Assembly (NCBI RefSeq): GCF_000245735.1
Contig: NZ_AHTH01000048.1
Coordinates: 186,001-250,000, forward strand
Direction of reading: 5' to 3'
Length of the DNA: 64,000 nt
Source of the DNA: Alishewanella jeotgali KCTC 22429
GTDB taxonomy: Bacteria > Pseudomonadota > Gammaproteobacteria > Enterobacterales > Alteromonadaceae
Below the pieces are notes generated by a model. The model ran no database searches, was not told the DNA's origin, and was given only the letters and a program-made list of their open reading frames with translations. Position numbers and translations under genes: made by a program. Each line of letters opens with the position of its first letter. Positions within the stretch are counted from its first letter, which is position 1. Of the stretch, positions 18,004 to 26,579 are shown in pieces.

Positions 18004-19344
18004 TTACTGCGTGCTAATTTGAATACTTACTGTTGTATATTTAGCCCATTTACCCGTCATGCGTTCTTTAAAGGGCAGTTTACTGCGTTCAATTTGCTCC
18101 AATAGGAACTGTTGGTAGGATTGATTATCACCGTAGCGGATAACGGCAACATGCACTGTGCTGGGGGCATCTTCACTGAATTTACTTTCAATTCCGTAGT
18201 CGCTTGGCACGACCTCATCCGGATAGTTTCCTTGTAGCGGACCAAGAAAAGATTGAAAGTACTGAGTGCCATCAGTGAGCCTTGTCTGTGCATAAAAATA
18301 AAAGGTGTTAAAGCCCTGTACGCTACCTAAATTGTAGTTAGTGTGCGAAGCAAGCAGATCCTGACTTAAGAACTTTTCCAGCGCCTGATGAGCATCATTA
18401 AAAGGAACCGTGAGTGCTAAGGTACTTGTTTGTGGCAGTGAGAGGTTATTTCGTTGCGAAACTGAATGCCAGATAGTACCGTCACTGGTGCTTTGGAATT
18501 TATTCTCAGCAGCTCGAATTGTTACAAAGTCAATGCCGTCGAGTTGGTTAAATAAATAGACTTCGTTACCGTTAACTCGCGAGCGTGCGTTAAAGCTACC
18601 AGTTTCTGTGTAATGCAACTCCGTTAGGCTCGCGTTACCGCTGTTCAAGGTTACCGGGATAACCGCGACACCCTGATTCAGTGCTATGGCAATCTCCGTT
18701 GCAGGAGAGTATTGCCTGATGCTGCCTGCCGCTGCATTCATGCCGCCGCTATTTGCAACGGCAGTAAGTAATGGCCAGTTGCCATTCGGTGCTCGGCAAA
18801 GTCTGACTTGCTCAAAAAGTACCTCGTTAAACGCAATCTGATTTTTCCGTTGTTCTGCGCTCTGATACCCGGTTAATTGCACTGAGGCTGAATTCAGCTC
18901 ACCTATTGGCGATGACACACGCACATCAGCCAGTTGGCACTCGCAGCCTTCAGCCGTTTGTCCTGGAATATAAAACTTACCTAAGTCACGAATAGGATGC
19001 TGTGCCATTGAGCTGACATTGAAGGCTTTTGCTGCGTTATTAAAAGTGATAACACTGACGTTTGCCGTCGAGCTATTGCTAATGGTCGCCGAAATTCTCC
19101 CTGCAGAATCGGCTTTGTGACGGCTTAATACACGCCAGTTTTGGTCATGGACTAGCAATTCAGCATGAGTTGCAACCCGTTCTGTGCCGCACTCTGTTTG
19201 TTGTACCACTACTGCTTGGAAGGTTTGGGTGGTGCCTCCACTGCCGGTTGGTGGTGCTGGATTGCTGTTATCATCGCTGCCACCGCCACAAGCCGATAAG
19301 CAAGTCGCTGCTACTATGCTGCATAAAACACGGGTGTAATTCAT
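18004..19344 (-). CDS. Lipoprotein of unknown function
   Basis: A 446-residue exported lipoprotein. The signal peptide ends in LSAC with the lipidated cysteine at residue 19, followed by a Gly, Ser and Asp rich linker and a carboxypeptidase-regulatory-like start (about 40-130). The remainder is beta-rich and I do not recognise it. AAGGA lies 7 bases before the ATG. The codon choice is more AT-rich than in neighbouring housekeeping genes, which suggests a faster-evolving or acquired gene. It stands alone, with a convergent tsaB on one side. Confidence 0.8.
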   Translation of the reverse strand: MNYTRVLCSIVAATCLSACGGGSDDNSNPAPPTGSGGTTQTFQAVVVQQTECGTERVATHAELLVHDQNWRVLSRHKADSAGRISATISNSSTANVSVITFNNAAKAFNVSSMAQHPIRDLGKFYIPGQTAEGCECQLADVRVSSPIGELNSASVQLTGYQSAEQRKNQIAFNEVLFEQVRLCRAPNGNWPLLTAVANSGGMNAAAGSIRQYSPATEIAIALNQGVAVIPVTLNSGNASLTELHYTETGSFNARSRVNGNEVYLFNQLDGIDFVTIRAAENKFQSTSDGTIWHSVSQRNNLSLPQTSTLALTVPFNDAHQALEKFLSQDLLASHTNYNLGSVQGFNTFYFYAQTRLTDGTQYFQSFLGPLQGNYPDEVVPSDYGIESKFSEDAPSTVHVAVIRYGDNQSYQQFLLEQIERSKLPFKERMTGKWAKYTTVSIQISTQ

Positions 19345-19606
19345 TTGTCATCCTTATACGCTTTTGTTAATTCCAATTTTTAGAGCGATGCTCTGGCACT
19401 AATATCTAAATTAGCACATATTATCACCTAAATGACCGAACAACAGAAAGACTAATGGGGTTACTAAATGCCCCTTTAGAGGGATGCAGGGTCAGGTCTT
19501 GCTTTTTGCCGTTCGGTAATAATTTGCAACGTGAACAATAGAAAGTTGACATTAGCGCCTAATAATTGCCTATAATTAGGCCAGTTATTACTATGTAGCG
19601 GCTTAT
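19345..19606. promoter_or_regulatory. Intergenic region with a consensus promoter for the 106-residue gene
   Basis: TTGACA (19546-19551) and TATAAT (19571-19576) are both perfect sigma-70 hexamers, but the spacer is 19 bp instead of 17. They point to the gene at 19607. Upstream, 19485-19515 contains a GGGTCAGGTCTTGC string that recalls flanks of transposase genes. No other trace of an element was found. Confidence 0.55.
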
Positions 19607-19927
19607 ATGAGCATTAACGCCAGCAATAATATCAATGCCAGCAGTTTGCTGAACCCGGCGACGAATCGTCCACAGCCGGTGCGGCAAACTACGCCTGAGC
19701 GCCAAGCTACAGAGGCGCAAAGCACGCAGCAAGCGGCAGGGATCCGTGTTGAACGGGCAGTGATTGAGCGTTTGGATAATGAACGTGAGGCCGAGCGCAA
19801 TCGGCAAAACTTTCGCGATAGCAGCGAACCCCGTAATGAACGGGCGATAGCCGCCTACCAAAGCCTGCAAAATGAACAGCGCCGCAGTGAAGTACAGGCG
19901 ATGCTGGGTGTTGACCTCTACGCCTAA
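19607..19927 (+). CDS. Conserved-looking small protein of unknown function
   Basis: A 106-residue hydrophilic protein rich in Asn, Gln, Arg and Glu with no signal peptide, membrane segment or cysteine. The N-terminal third (NASNNINASSLLNP...) looks disordered and the C-terminal half looks helical, ending in EVQAMLGVDLYA. I recall similar endings in small gammaproteobacterial proteins of unknown role but cannot name a family. A perfect-hexamer promoter with a long spacer precedes it. The ribosome site is weak. It is convergent with parE, with only 14 bp between them. Confidence 0.65.
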   Translation: MSINASNNINASSLLNPATNRPQPVRQTTPERQATEAQSTQQAAGIRVERAVIERLDNEREAERNRQNFRDSSEPRNERAIAAYQSLQNEQRRSEVQAMLGVDLYA

Positions 19928-19941
19928 CTTTTGTCTTCTGA

Positions 19942-20253
19942 CTAATTTTTGAAATAGCCATCAATATCCATTTCTTGATGTGGTACGCCGATTACATCAA
20001 TACAACGGCCACTAATGAGATAAAAAATTATATGCTGACCTTGTGGAAAACTGTAAAAGCCATCAGCAATTTCCGGGCGGGCTTTACCTAGATGCGGGTT
20101 GGCCGCTAGCCAGGCAAAGCGTTGCTCAAGTTGTTTTAGATAGAGGTTACGCTGAGCACGCCCCCATGATGCTTCGGTGTAGCGGGCGATGTTAATTAAA
20201 TCTTCTTTGGCTCGTGGCGTAACCCGGTACAATGCCGACTTGGTTTGGCTCAT
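19942..20253 (-). CDS. parE: ParE-family toxin (RelE/ParE superfamily)
   Basis: A 103-residue toxin expected to inhibit DNA gyrase. Typical segments are RVTPRAKEDLINIARYTEASWG near the start, the NPHLGKARPEI turn, and the FPQGQHIIFYLI strand. Its ATG overlaps the parD stop by 4 bp, as usual for antitoxin-first pairs, and expression depends on the parD promoter. It is complete and looks functional. RelE-type ribonuclease function is less likely because the order and spacing of motifs follow ParE. Confidence 0.9.
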   Translation of the reverse strand: MSQTKSALYRVTPRAKEDLINIARYTEASWGRAQRNLYLKQLEQRFAWLAANPHLGKARPEIADGFYSFPQGQHIIFYLISGRCIDVIGVPHQEMDIDGYFKN

Positions 20254-20501
20254 CCGGCGCTGGCATCCAATTCCGCAATTAGCTGGTCGACGCTAAAGTC
20301 CTCAACAAACTGTCCCTCTCTGGCTTGCAAGGCACCCTGAGCTAAATGTGCACGTAAGGCTTCAAGTTTTGCCTTACGTTCTTCAAGCGTTCTCAATGCA
20401 TCACGCACCACTTCACTGGCCGAACCGTAGCGACCGGTTGCAATTTCCTTCCTGATAAAGGTTTCCCAATGCTCGCCCAAACTCAAACTTGTCGTTGCCA
20501 T
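20250..20501 (-). CDS. parD: ParD-family antitoxin
   Basis: An 83-residue antitoxin with a ribbon-helix-helix start (TTSLSLGEHWETFIRKEI, then YGSASEVVRDALRTLEE). A C-terminal helical tail would wrap the toxin. The frame is open to 20564, but the upstream part is AT-rich and non-conserved. ATGGCAACG at 20501 with AGAGG in front is the natural start. ParD proteins bind their own promoter; two overlapping inverted repeats lie right at the start. Confidence 0.9.
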   Translation of the reverse strand: MATTSLSLGEHWETFIRKEIATGRYGSASEVVRDALRTLEERKAKLEALRAHLAQGALQAREGQFVEDFSVDQLIAELDASAG

Positions 20502-20540
20502 ATAAGGCCTCTTATATTCATAAGTGATAATAATGAATAT
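20500..20540 (-). promoter_or_regulatory. Candidate ParD operator
   Basis: Two nested inverted repeats cover the parD start. ATATAAG (20500-20506) pairs with CTTATAT (20511-20517), and ATATTCAT (20514-20521) pairs with ATGAATAT (20533-20540) over an 11 bp centre. This fits dimeric ribbon-helix-helix binding and autoregulation. It is inferred only from symmetry and position. Confidence 0.5.
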
Positions 20541-20656
20541 AATCTTGAAGTGTGTAAATGACAAGCAGCCTGGCTATTTTCAATTGTTTTGCGTCATAGC
20601 CCCACTGAACTGTTCGCTATACTTTACGTATAAGCTCCAACTGAAATGGAGTATTT

Positions 20657-21394
20657 ATGACCTCAACGATTTTAATTACCGGTGCCAGCTCTGGCATTGG
20701 CCGCGAAACCGCACTGCATTATGCCCGTAATGGCTGGACGGTTTATGCGGTGGCGCGCTCTGCAGATAAGTTAGCAGAACTTTCAGCCGAGGCGCCGCAG
20801 CGGATTGTGCCGGTAAGTCTGGATCTGACAGACAGCTCAGCCTTAACCAGCTGGTTCGCCAAGCTGCCGACTGAGCTGCGGTTCGATGTGGTGCTGCTTA
20901 ACGCCGGTAACTGCGAATATGTAGAGGCGACTAACCTTGATATCAGCGCTTTTGAGCGGACCTTTGCGCTCAATGTGCTGGCTGTGGTGCGGGCGGTAAA
21001 AGAGGCACTGCCACGGCTTAGCGCCGGCAGTACCCTAGCCATCGTCAGTTCGATGGCGCATTTCTTCCCCTTTACCCGGGCTGAAGCTTATGGCGCCAGC
21101 AAAGCCGCAATTAGCTATTTCGCCGATAGCTTACGGGTCGATTTAGGTGAAACCGGGATTAAGATCTGCCTGATTGAACCGGGTTTTATCGATACGCCAC
21201 TTACCCAAAAAAATGACTTTGCGATGCCGTTTTTAATGCCGGTCGCTCAGGCCGCGGAGCGCATTTACGCGGGTATCGCAGCCGGCAAACCGCGGCTGCG
21301 CTTTCCAAGGCGCTTAAGCCTGATGCTCAAGCTGTTAAGCGCTTTGCCTTATGGCCTGCGGATTAAATTGGCGAACCGGATGAAACAACAATGA
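20657..21394 (+). CDS. Short-chain dehydrogenase/reductase
   Basis: A 245-residue classical SDR with the NAD(P)-binding TGASSGIG (9-16), the NAG motif, a catalytic Ser in VSSMAHF and the YGASK catalytic Tyr-Lys pair. VARS after beta-2 suggests NADPH preference. The substrate is unknown. It is the first gene of a three-gene unit in which each start overlaps the preceding gene (DUF2878 protein, then a chalcone-isomerase-like protein). In Vibrio and Shewanella similar genes sit in a larger set with a cfa-like cyclopropane synthase and a DUF1365 protein. Only this part is present here. Confidence 0.9.
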   Translation: MTSTILITGASSGIGRETALHYARNGWTVYAVARSADKLAELSAEAPQRIVPVSLDLTDSSALTSWFAKLPTELRFDVVLLNAGNCEYVEATNLDISAFERTFALNVLAVVRAVKEALPRLSAGSTLAIVSSMAHFFPFTRAEAYGASKAAISYFADSLRVDLGETGIKICLIEPGFIDTPLTQKNDFAMPFLMPVAQAAERIYAGIAAGKPRLRFPRRLSLMLKLLSALPYGLRIKLANRMKQQ

Positions 21395-21888
21395 GCGCCG
21401 CCGTGTCTAAGCTTAACTGGCGGGCTATTATCGGCTTTGAGCTGTGCTGGTTTTTGCTGGTGTATTTCCAGCAGCTGGCATTCTGGCCGGTACTGGCGTA
21501 CCTGCTTTATGGCTTGTGGCGTCTTGTTGGCACGCGGCGACGGCTGGCTGTTGTGATTATTGCGCTACTGGGTATCGCGCTTGACTCAGCGCTAATCCAG
21601 CTGGATATTTTAAGTTTTGCCCTGCGCGACAGCCTGCCACTGTGGTTCTGGTTACTGTGGGGCATCTTTGCGCTGGCGGTGGTGGAGCTGTTGGCCGATT
21701 TTTTACAAAAGCCCTGGTTAGCTTTTGTATTGGGGGCAGCCGGCGGGCCTTTATCCTATATCGGCGGCGCCGCCTTGAGTGGCGGTGTGCTTAGCTTCCC
21801 GGCAGGCTACCTTTCTTATGGAGTATTAGCGTTGATTTGGGGCGGTCTCGCCGTCCTTTATGGTCAAAGCAGGAGGTTTTATGTTTAG
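21391..21888 (+). CDS. DUF2878 integral membrane protein
   Basis: A 165-residue inner-membrane protein with about five hydrophobic segments and the family signature around ALDSALIQLDIL and the glycine-rich GAAGGPLSYIGGAALSGG. Function is unknown. ATGA overlap with the SDR stop and an 8 bp overlap with the next gene show translational coupling. Residues in DUF2878 are conserved in the loops, but no catalytic site can be assigned. Confidence 0.85.
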   Translation: MSAAVSKLNWRAIIGFELCWFLLVYFQQLAFWPVLAYLLYGLWRLVGTRRRLAVVIIALLGIALDSALIQLDILSFALRDSLPLWFWLLWGIFALAVVELLADFLQKPWLAFVLGAAGGPLSYIGGAALSGGVLSFPAGYLSYGVLALIWGGLAVLYGQSRRFYV

Positions 21889-22381
21889 AGTATCAGCATT
21901 TGCATTATTGCTGGGACTGGCAATGCCGGCTGCGGCCTTACCGGATCTCACTACAGTAGGCGAGGGTAGCTATCGCTACTTATTCTGGCAGCTATACGAT
22001 GCGCGGCTGGCGACGGTCGATGGCCGTTTTGTCGATTACCAGCAAAGTACCCCCTTGCTGTTGGAGCTCACTTATAAGCGCAAAATCAGCCGCGATCAGT
22101 TTATTAAAGCCACCGTCGATGAGTGGAAAAAATTGGGGCAAAGCAGCGCTGAGCAGCAGCAACAGTGGGCCGAGCAGTTAAAAAACTTATGGCGGGATGT
22201 AAACAAGGGAGACAGCCTTGGCGCTGTATTATTAGCGGATAATAGCGTGGAGTTCTATTTGAACGGCCAGAGCACTGGTGTGTTGGCCGATCCAGATTTT
22301 GGGCCGGCATTTTTTAATATCTGGCTCCACCAGAACACCAGCGCGCCCGAATTACGGGCGCAGCTAATTGCCGGCGAGTAA
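21881..22381 (+). CDS. Chalcone-isomerase-like exported protein
   Basis: A 166-residue protein with a cleavable signal peptide (MFRVSAFALLLGLAMPAAA) and the bacterial chalcone-isomerase-like fold. Recognisable segments are YRYLFWQLYDARLAT, LLLELTYKRKISRDQFIKATVDEWKKLG and the FNIWLHQNT ending. Bacterial members lack proven isomerase activity and may bind fatty acids. AGGAGG four bases before ATG at 21881 selects this start over one 7 codons upstream. It ends 3 bp from the convergent alkaline phosphatase gene. Confidence 0.85.
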   Translation: MFRVSAFALLLGLAMPAAALPDLTTVGEGSYRYLFWQLYDARLATVDGRFVDYQQSTPLLLELTYKRKISRDQFIKATVDEWKKLGQSSAEQQQQWAEQLKNLWRDVNKGDSLGAVLLADNSVEFYLNGQSTGVLADPDFGPAFFNIWLHQNTSAPELRAQLIAGE

Positions 22382-22384
22382 GAC

Positions 22385-23698
22385 TTACTCGCTGGCTTTA
22401 GGGGTTTGATTGGTACTGATATAGCGGATCAGCTGTTTGGCGATATCGGTATTATCCATAAAGCCGCGGAAAGCCTCGCTGTATTTACCATAGGCCATTA
22501 CCGGCACATCGGCGCCGGTGTGGCCGCCGGTGGTCCAGCCGGTATAGGAATACTTGGCAACCAGTCTGACCGCAACGTCACGTAGATCTTTTTGTTCTTT
22601 ACCACGAGCGGCCAGCAACTGCTGTTGTTCTTCATCGGTAATATTAACACCGGTCAAGGCTTGCCAACGTGCCAGCGCTGCCTGTTCGCTGTCTGCCGCA
22701 TTCATTTCATCGGCAATCCGGCGGCCGGTTGCTTTAACACCGCGCACCACCTCGGGTAACCATAGATATTTACCATCGGCACCCAGAGACATACCACCCG
22801 TCTCATGATCTGCAGTAATGACTAACAAGGTATCCGGGTTAGCATCTACGTAGGCTTTTGCCACGGCTACCGCCTTGGCAAAGTCGTGCATTTCGGCCAT
22901 AGCGCAGGCGATATCATTATCATGACCACACCAATCGATTTGGCTGCCTTCAACCATTAATACAAAGCCTTTCTCGGCCGGGCTTAATAGTTCTAACGCT
23001 TTTTGCGTCAGGGTGGCGAGTTGACTGGGATGTTCTGAATTTAATGCAGCCGGCAGACCGATTTGATCCAGCAGCGCCAGCGCTGGCTTAGTGGTCAGCT
23101 GGTTTAGATCCTGCCAGTTATCGGCATACTGATAGCCTTGCTGTTTAAATTCAGCAACCAGATTGCGGTCATCACGAATAAAGTACGAGGTGCCGCCACC
23201 TAAAATCACATCGGCCACTGGTTGGCCATTAATCCGGTAATCCAGGTACATATCAGCAATAGCTTCGTAATTACGACGATGTACGTTATGGGCAACAAAG
23301 GCCGCTGGTGTGGCATGGTTCACCTGCGAACTGGCGACGATACCATTGGCTTTGCCTAAGCGCTTGGCCAGCTGCATCATGGTGCCAATCGGAATATGCT
23401 GGCGGTTTACTGAAATCGCGCCATTAAAGCTTTTTACACCGGTCGCCAGCGCGGTGGCACCTGCTGCAGAGTCGGTAACCAGGGTGTCATCGTCAGGATA
23501 GGTACTGGAGGCGCCAACCAGTAGTTGATCAAAAATCGTCTGCTGTACCGGCCGCTCGCCTTGGTTCAGGTAATAACGATAGGCGGTTAAATAGGCCGGG
23601 CCCATGCCATCACCAATCATATAAATAATATTTTTTGGCGCAGCGACAGCGGGTAAGGCCAGGAAACAACTTACAGTTAACAGCAAACGAAAATGCAT
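22385..23698 (-). CDS. Alkaline phosphatase (PhoA family), periplasmic
   Basis: Zinc/magnesium phosphomonoesterase for phosphate scavenging. From MHFRLLLTV the protein has 437 residues with a signal peptide ending AVAA-PK. The metal ligand D30 is in YMIGDGMG. The nucleophile S77 is in VTDSAAGATALATG. Other metal ligands are in VEGSQIDWCGHDND, ITADHETGG and the C-terminal GGHTGADVPVMAYG. The frame extends 18 codons upstream but the signal peptide sets the start. No convincing Pho box was found upstream, in contrast to phoX. Confidence 0.94.
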   Translation of the reverse strand: MHFRLLLTVSCFLALPAVAAPKNIIYMIGDGMGPAYLTAYRYYLNQGERPVQQTIFDQLLVGASSTYPDDDTLVTDSAAGATALATGVKSFNGAISVNRQHIPIGTMMQLAKRLGKANGIVASSQVNHATPAAFVAHNVHRRNYEAIADMYLDYRINGQPVADVILGGGTSYFIRDDRNLVAEFKQQGYQYADNWQDLNQLTTKPALALLDQIGLPAALNSEHPSQLATLTQKALELLSPAEKGFVLMVEGSQIDWCGHDNDIACAMAEMHDFAKAVAVAKAYVDANPDTLLVITADHETGGMSLGADGKYLWLPEVVRGVKATGRRIADEMNAADSEQAALARWQALTGVNITDEEQQQLLAARGKEQKDLRDVAVRLVAKYSYTGWTTGGHTGADVPVMAYGKYSEAFRGFMDNTDIAKQLIRYISTNQTPKASE

Positions 23699-23883
23699 TA
23701 GATAACCTTTTTGCAAACAGGGAGGGAACCTGTAACAGTGTAAGAGATCCAAGCTATTGAACCAAGCGCCTTGCGGTCAAGCGGCAAAAAACCGTGTTTT
23801 GCTGGACTTTTAGGCAAAAGCAACGCTATCTTAAATTCAGCTGGTCTGCGTTGCAGACTCACTGAAGTCTCTAAAAGGTTGTA

Positions 23884-24741
23884 GTGATGAAAAAAACAAT
23901 AACAAGCATCCTCACCGCTTGCTGTCTCTTAGCCACTACTACAGTGGTCCAGGCTGAGCCATGGCGAGCCCGTTTAACTGAACTGGCAGAAGATCCGGCA
24001 CGTGGTGCGGCAAATCTGCATCGCAATCAGTATCGTAATCCGGTAGAGACGTTACTGTTTTTTGGTATTGAGCCACAGATGTCGGTACTAGAGCTTTGGC
24101 CAGTGCGCGGCTGGTATACCGAGATCCTGGCGCCCTTTGTCAAAGAGCAGGGGCAACTGACGATTGCAACCTTCCGGCAGGATCTGGGTAACAGAGCCGA
24201 TGCCAAGATGCAATTCTGGGCCAGACTCAGTAGCAGACTTGAGCAACGGATTGACGAACAAAGCGAACACTTTGGACCTGTGCGCCGCATTGTGCTCGAC
24301 CCACCGCAGCTGTTGCCTGCGCCTGCGGACGGACAATTTGATATGGTTTTAAGTTTTCGTAATGTGCATATCTGGAACCAGGAGGGGCATTTACTGGCGA
24401 CCCTGGAGCAATTATATCGGGTGTTAAAACCCGGTGGTATTTTGGGGATGGTGGAACACAGAGCCGCTAAAGTTACTGAGCTAACCAGTGTCGCCAGTGA
24501 AGGCTACACCGACGAAGCCTATTTAATAGCCGTGGCGGAGCGGGTTGGGTTTCAGCTGGTGGCTAGCAGCGAGATTAATGCCAATCCGCGCGATACTAAA
24601 AACCATCCGAAAGGGGTTTATACTCTGCCACCAACTCTGGCGCTTGGACTTGAGCAGCGCGATTACTATCTGAGTATTGGTGAAAGTGATCGCATGACTC
24701 TGAAATTTATTAAACCGGAGCAGCCAGAAGCGGGCCACTGA
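23884..24741 (+). CDS. Exported class I methyltransferase-like protein
   Basis: A 285-residue protein with a signal peptide (about 1-24, ending VVQAEP) and then a SAM-methyltransferase-like fold. Post-I and motif IV-like parts (FDMVLSFRNVHIW) and LYRVLKPGGILGMVEHR are clear. As I recall, relatives read EIWPGGGWYTEILAP at motif I; here it is ELWPVRGWYTEILAP (about 70-84), with two glycines replaced by Val and Arg. SAM binding may be weakened or lost. How a periplasmic protein would obtain SAM is unclear for the whole group. It is a single gene with AAGG upstream of the ATG pair at 23884/23887. Confidence 0.82.
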   Translation: MMKKTITSILTACCLLATTTVVQAEPWRARLTELAEDPARGAANLHRNQYRNPVETLLFFGIEPQMSVLELWPVRGWYTEILAPFVKEQGQLTIATFRQDLGNRADAKMQFWARLSSRLEQRIDEQSEHFGPVRRIVLDPPQLLPAPADGQFDMVLSFRNVHIWNQEGHLLATLEQLYRVLKPGGILGMVEHRAAKVTELTSVASEGYTDEAYLIAVAERVGFQLVASSEINANPRDTKNHPKGVYTLPPTLALGLEQRDYYLSIGESDRMTLKFIKPEQPEAGH

Positions 24742-24876
24742 TTGTGTGTTGCCGGCTTTTATGGGATGATTAAGCTAGAGTAAAAGCTCCAAAGCTGTAC
24801 AACAATAAAGTCGCCGGATGTCCCGTTCAGTCGGGCTCCAGGCAGGCACGGTATAACAATTATTAAGGAGTAGACG

Positions 24877-26532
24877 GTGGATAGAGTCTGGTTAAAGCGT
24901 TACCCCTCAGGTGTACCGGCGGAAATTAATGCCGATCATTATTCATCCTTGTTAGATATTTTTGAGCAGAGCATTGCCAAATTCGCTGACAAAGTTGCCT
25001 TTGTTAATATGGGCAAGAGCATCACCTATCGTGAATTAGATCGGCAAAGCCAGGCTTTTGCTGCCTATCTGCAACACGAGCTGGGCCTGAAAAAAGGCGA
25101 TGCCGTGGCCATTATGATGCCCAACTTGCTACAATACCCGGTAGCATTAATGGGTGTGCTGCGTGCCGGTTGCAGCGTGGTAAACGTCAATCCGCTTTAC
25201 ACACCACGTGAGCTGCAACACCAGTTAACTGATTCCAAAGCCCGCGCCATTGTTATCGTTGAAAACTTTGCCCATACCCTGATGGCCGTGGAAAAGAACA
25301 TCCAGGTTGAGCATGTTATTCTGACAAAGATGGGCGATATGCTGGGCGCTGTTAAGGGCACCCTGGTCAATCTGGTGGTAAAACACCTGAAAAAACTGAT
25401 CCCGGCCTACCAGCTGCAAAAATTTGTGCCCTTTAAGCAGGTGCTGCAACGCGGCGCTGTTTTAAGCTGGCAAAAGCCAGTAATGAGTGGTGCAGATATT
25501 GCCTTTTTGCAGTATACCGGCGGCACTACCGGTGTTTCTAAAGGCGCTATGCTTACTCACCGCAATATGGTGGCAAACCTGGAGCAGGCCAGTGGCTTTC
25601 TCGATAAATTCCTCGATGAAGGCAAAGAAAATGTGGTTACTGCCTTACCGCTGTATCATATCTTTGCGCTGACGGCGAACTTCTTTGTTTTCTTTAAGCA
25701 CGGTGGCACTAACCTGCTAATTACCAATCCGCGTGATATGCCCAACTTTGTCAAAGAACTGGCTAAGTTTCCCTTTACTGCTATTACCGGGGTAAACACT
25801 CTGTTTAATGGTCTGCTAAATACTCCGGGCTTTGCTGAGCTGGATTTTAGCCGGCTGAAGCTGTCGTTAGGCGGTGGTATGGCAGTGCAAAGACCGGTAG
25901 CAGAGCGCTGGAAAAAAGTCACCAAAACCCGACTGCTGGAAGGCTATGGCCTGACCGAGTGTTGTCCACTGGTAACCTTAAGCCCCTTTGATCTGGATGA
26001 TTTTAATGGCAGTATCGGCCTGCCGGCACCTTCAACCGATATCCGGTTGGTGGACGAAAACGGCAACGATGTACCTCAGGGTGAAGCCGGTGAGATGATT
26101 GTACAAGGGCCACAGGTGATGCTGGGCTATCTGAATCGGCCGGAAGAAACGGCCAAAACCATCAAAGACGGCTGGTTATACACAGGTGATATCGCCACTA
26201 TGGACGCCGATGGCTTCTTCTATATCGTGGATCGCAAGAAAGATATGATTCTGGTCTCGGGCTTTAACGTGTTCCCGAACGAAATTGAAGAAGTGGTTGC
26301 AATGAGTGAAAAGGTACTCGAAGTTGCAGCTGTCGGGGTACCCAACGAGACGACCGGTGAAGCGGTAAAAGTTTTTGTGGTGAAAAAAGACCCGTCATTA
26401 ACCGAGCAGGAAGTGATTGCGCACTGTAAGCAACATTTAACCGGCTATAAGGTACCAAAGCTGGTAGAATTCCGCACTGAACTGCCAAAAACCAACGTAG
26501 GTAAGATCCTACGCCGCGAACTTCGCGGATAA
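24877..26532 (+). CDS. fadD: Long-chain-fatty-acid-CoA ligase
   Basis: Acyl-activating enzyme that converts exogenous fatty acids to acyl-CoA for beta-oxidation, associated with the inner membrane. The 551 residues have the AMP-binding P-loop [11 protein letters not shown] (213-223), [22 protein letters not shown], the VDRKKDMI hinge and the C-terminal Lys in [13 protein letters not shown]. The start is a GTG with AAGGAG in front; no in-frame ATG lies upstream. It is followed by a strong terminator and then rnd, the same neighbours as in E. coli. A FadR-type operator was not clearly seen. Confidence 0.96.
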   Translation: MDRVWLKRYPSGVPAEINADHYSSLLDIFEQSIAKFADKVAFVNMGKSITYRELDRQSQAFAAYLQHELGLKKGDAVAIMMPNLLQYPVALMGVLRAGCSVVNVNPLYTPRELQHQLTDSKARAIVIVENFAHTLMAVEKNIQVEHVILTKMGDMLGAVKGTLVNLVVKHLKKLIPAYQLQKFVPFKQVLQRGAVLSWQKPVMSGADIAFLQYTGGTTGVSKGAMLTHRNMVANLEQASGFLDKFLDEGKENVVTALPLYHIFALTANFFVFFKHGGTNLLITNPRDMPNFVKELAKFPFTAITGVNTLFNGLLNTPGFAELDFSRLKLSLGGGMAVQRPVAERWKKVTKTRLLEGYGLTECCPLVTLSPFDLDDFNGSIGLPAPSTDIRLVDENGNDVPQGEAGEMIVQGPQVMLGYLNRPEETAKTIKDGWLYTGDIATMDADGFFYIVDRKKDMILVSGFNVFPNEIEEVVAMSEKVLEVAAVGVPNETTGEAVKVFVVKKDPSLTEQEVIAHCKQHLTGYKVPKLVEFRTELPKTNVGKILRRELRG

Positions 26533-26533
26533 T

Positions 26534-26562
26534 AAAAAAAGCCGGCAGCCGCCGGCTTTTTT
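26534..26562 (+). terminator. Rho-independent terminator after fadD
   Basis: AAAAAAGCCGGC, a four-base AGCC loop, and GCCGGCTTTTTT form a textbook terminator. It lies 18 bp before the rnd start, so rnd needs its own promoter within or near this hairpin or relies on readthrough. Confidence 0.9.
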
Positions 26563-26579
26563 GTTTTAGAGAGCACAAG

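Noticed and set aside
19485-19520. Insertion-sequence or REP-associated transposase remnant
   Set aside because: A short string recalls transposase flanks, but no inverted repeats, target duplication or transposase fragment were seen.
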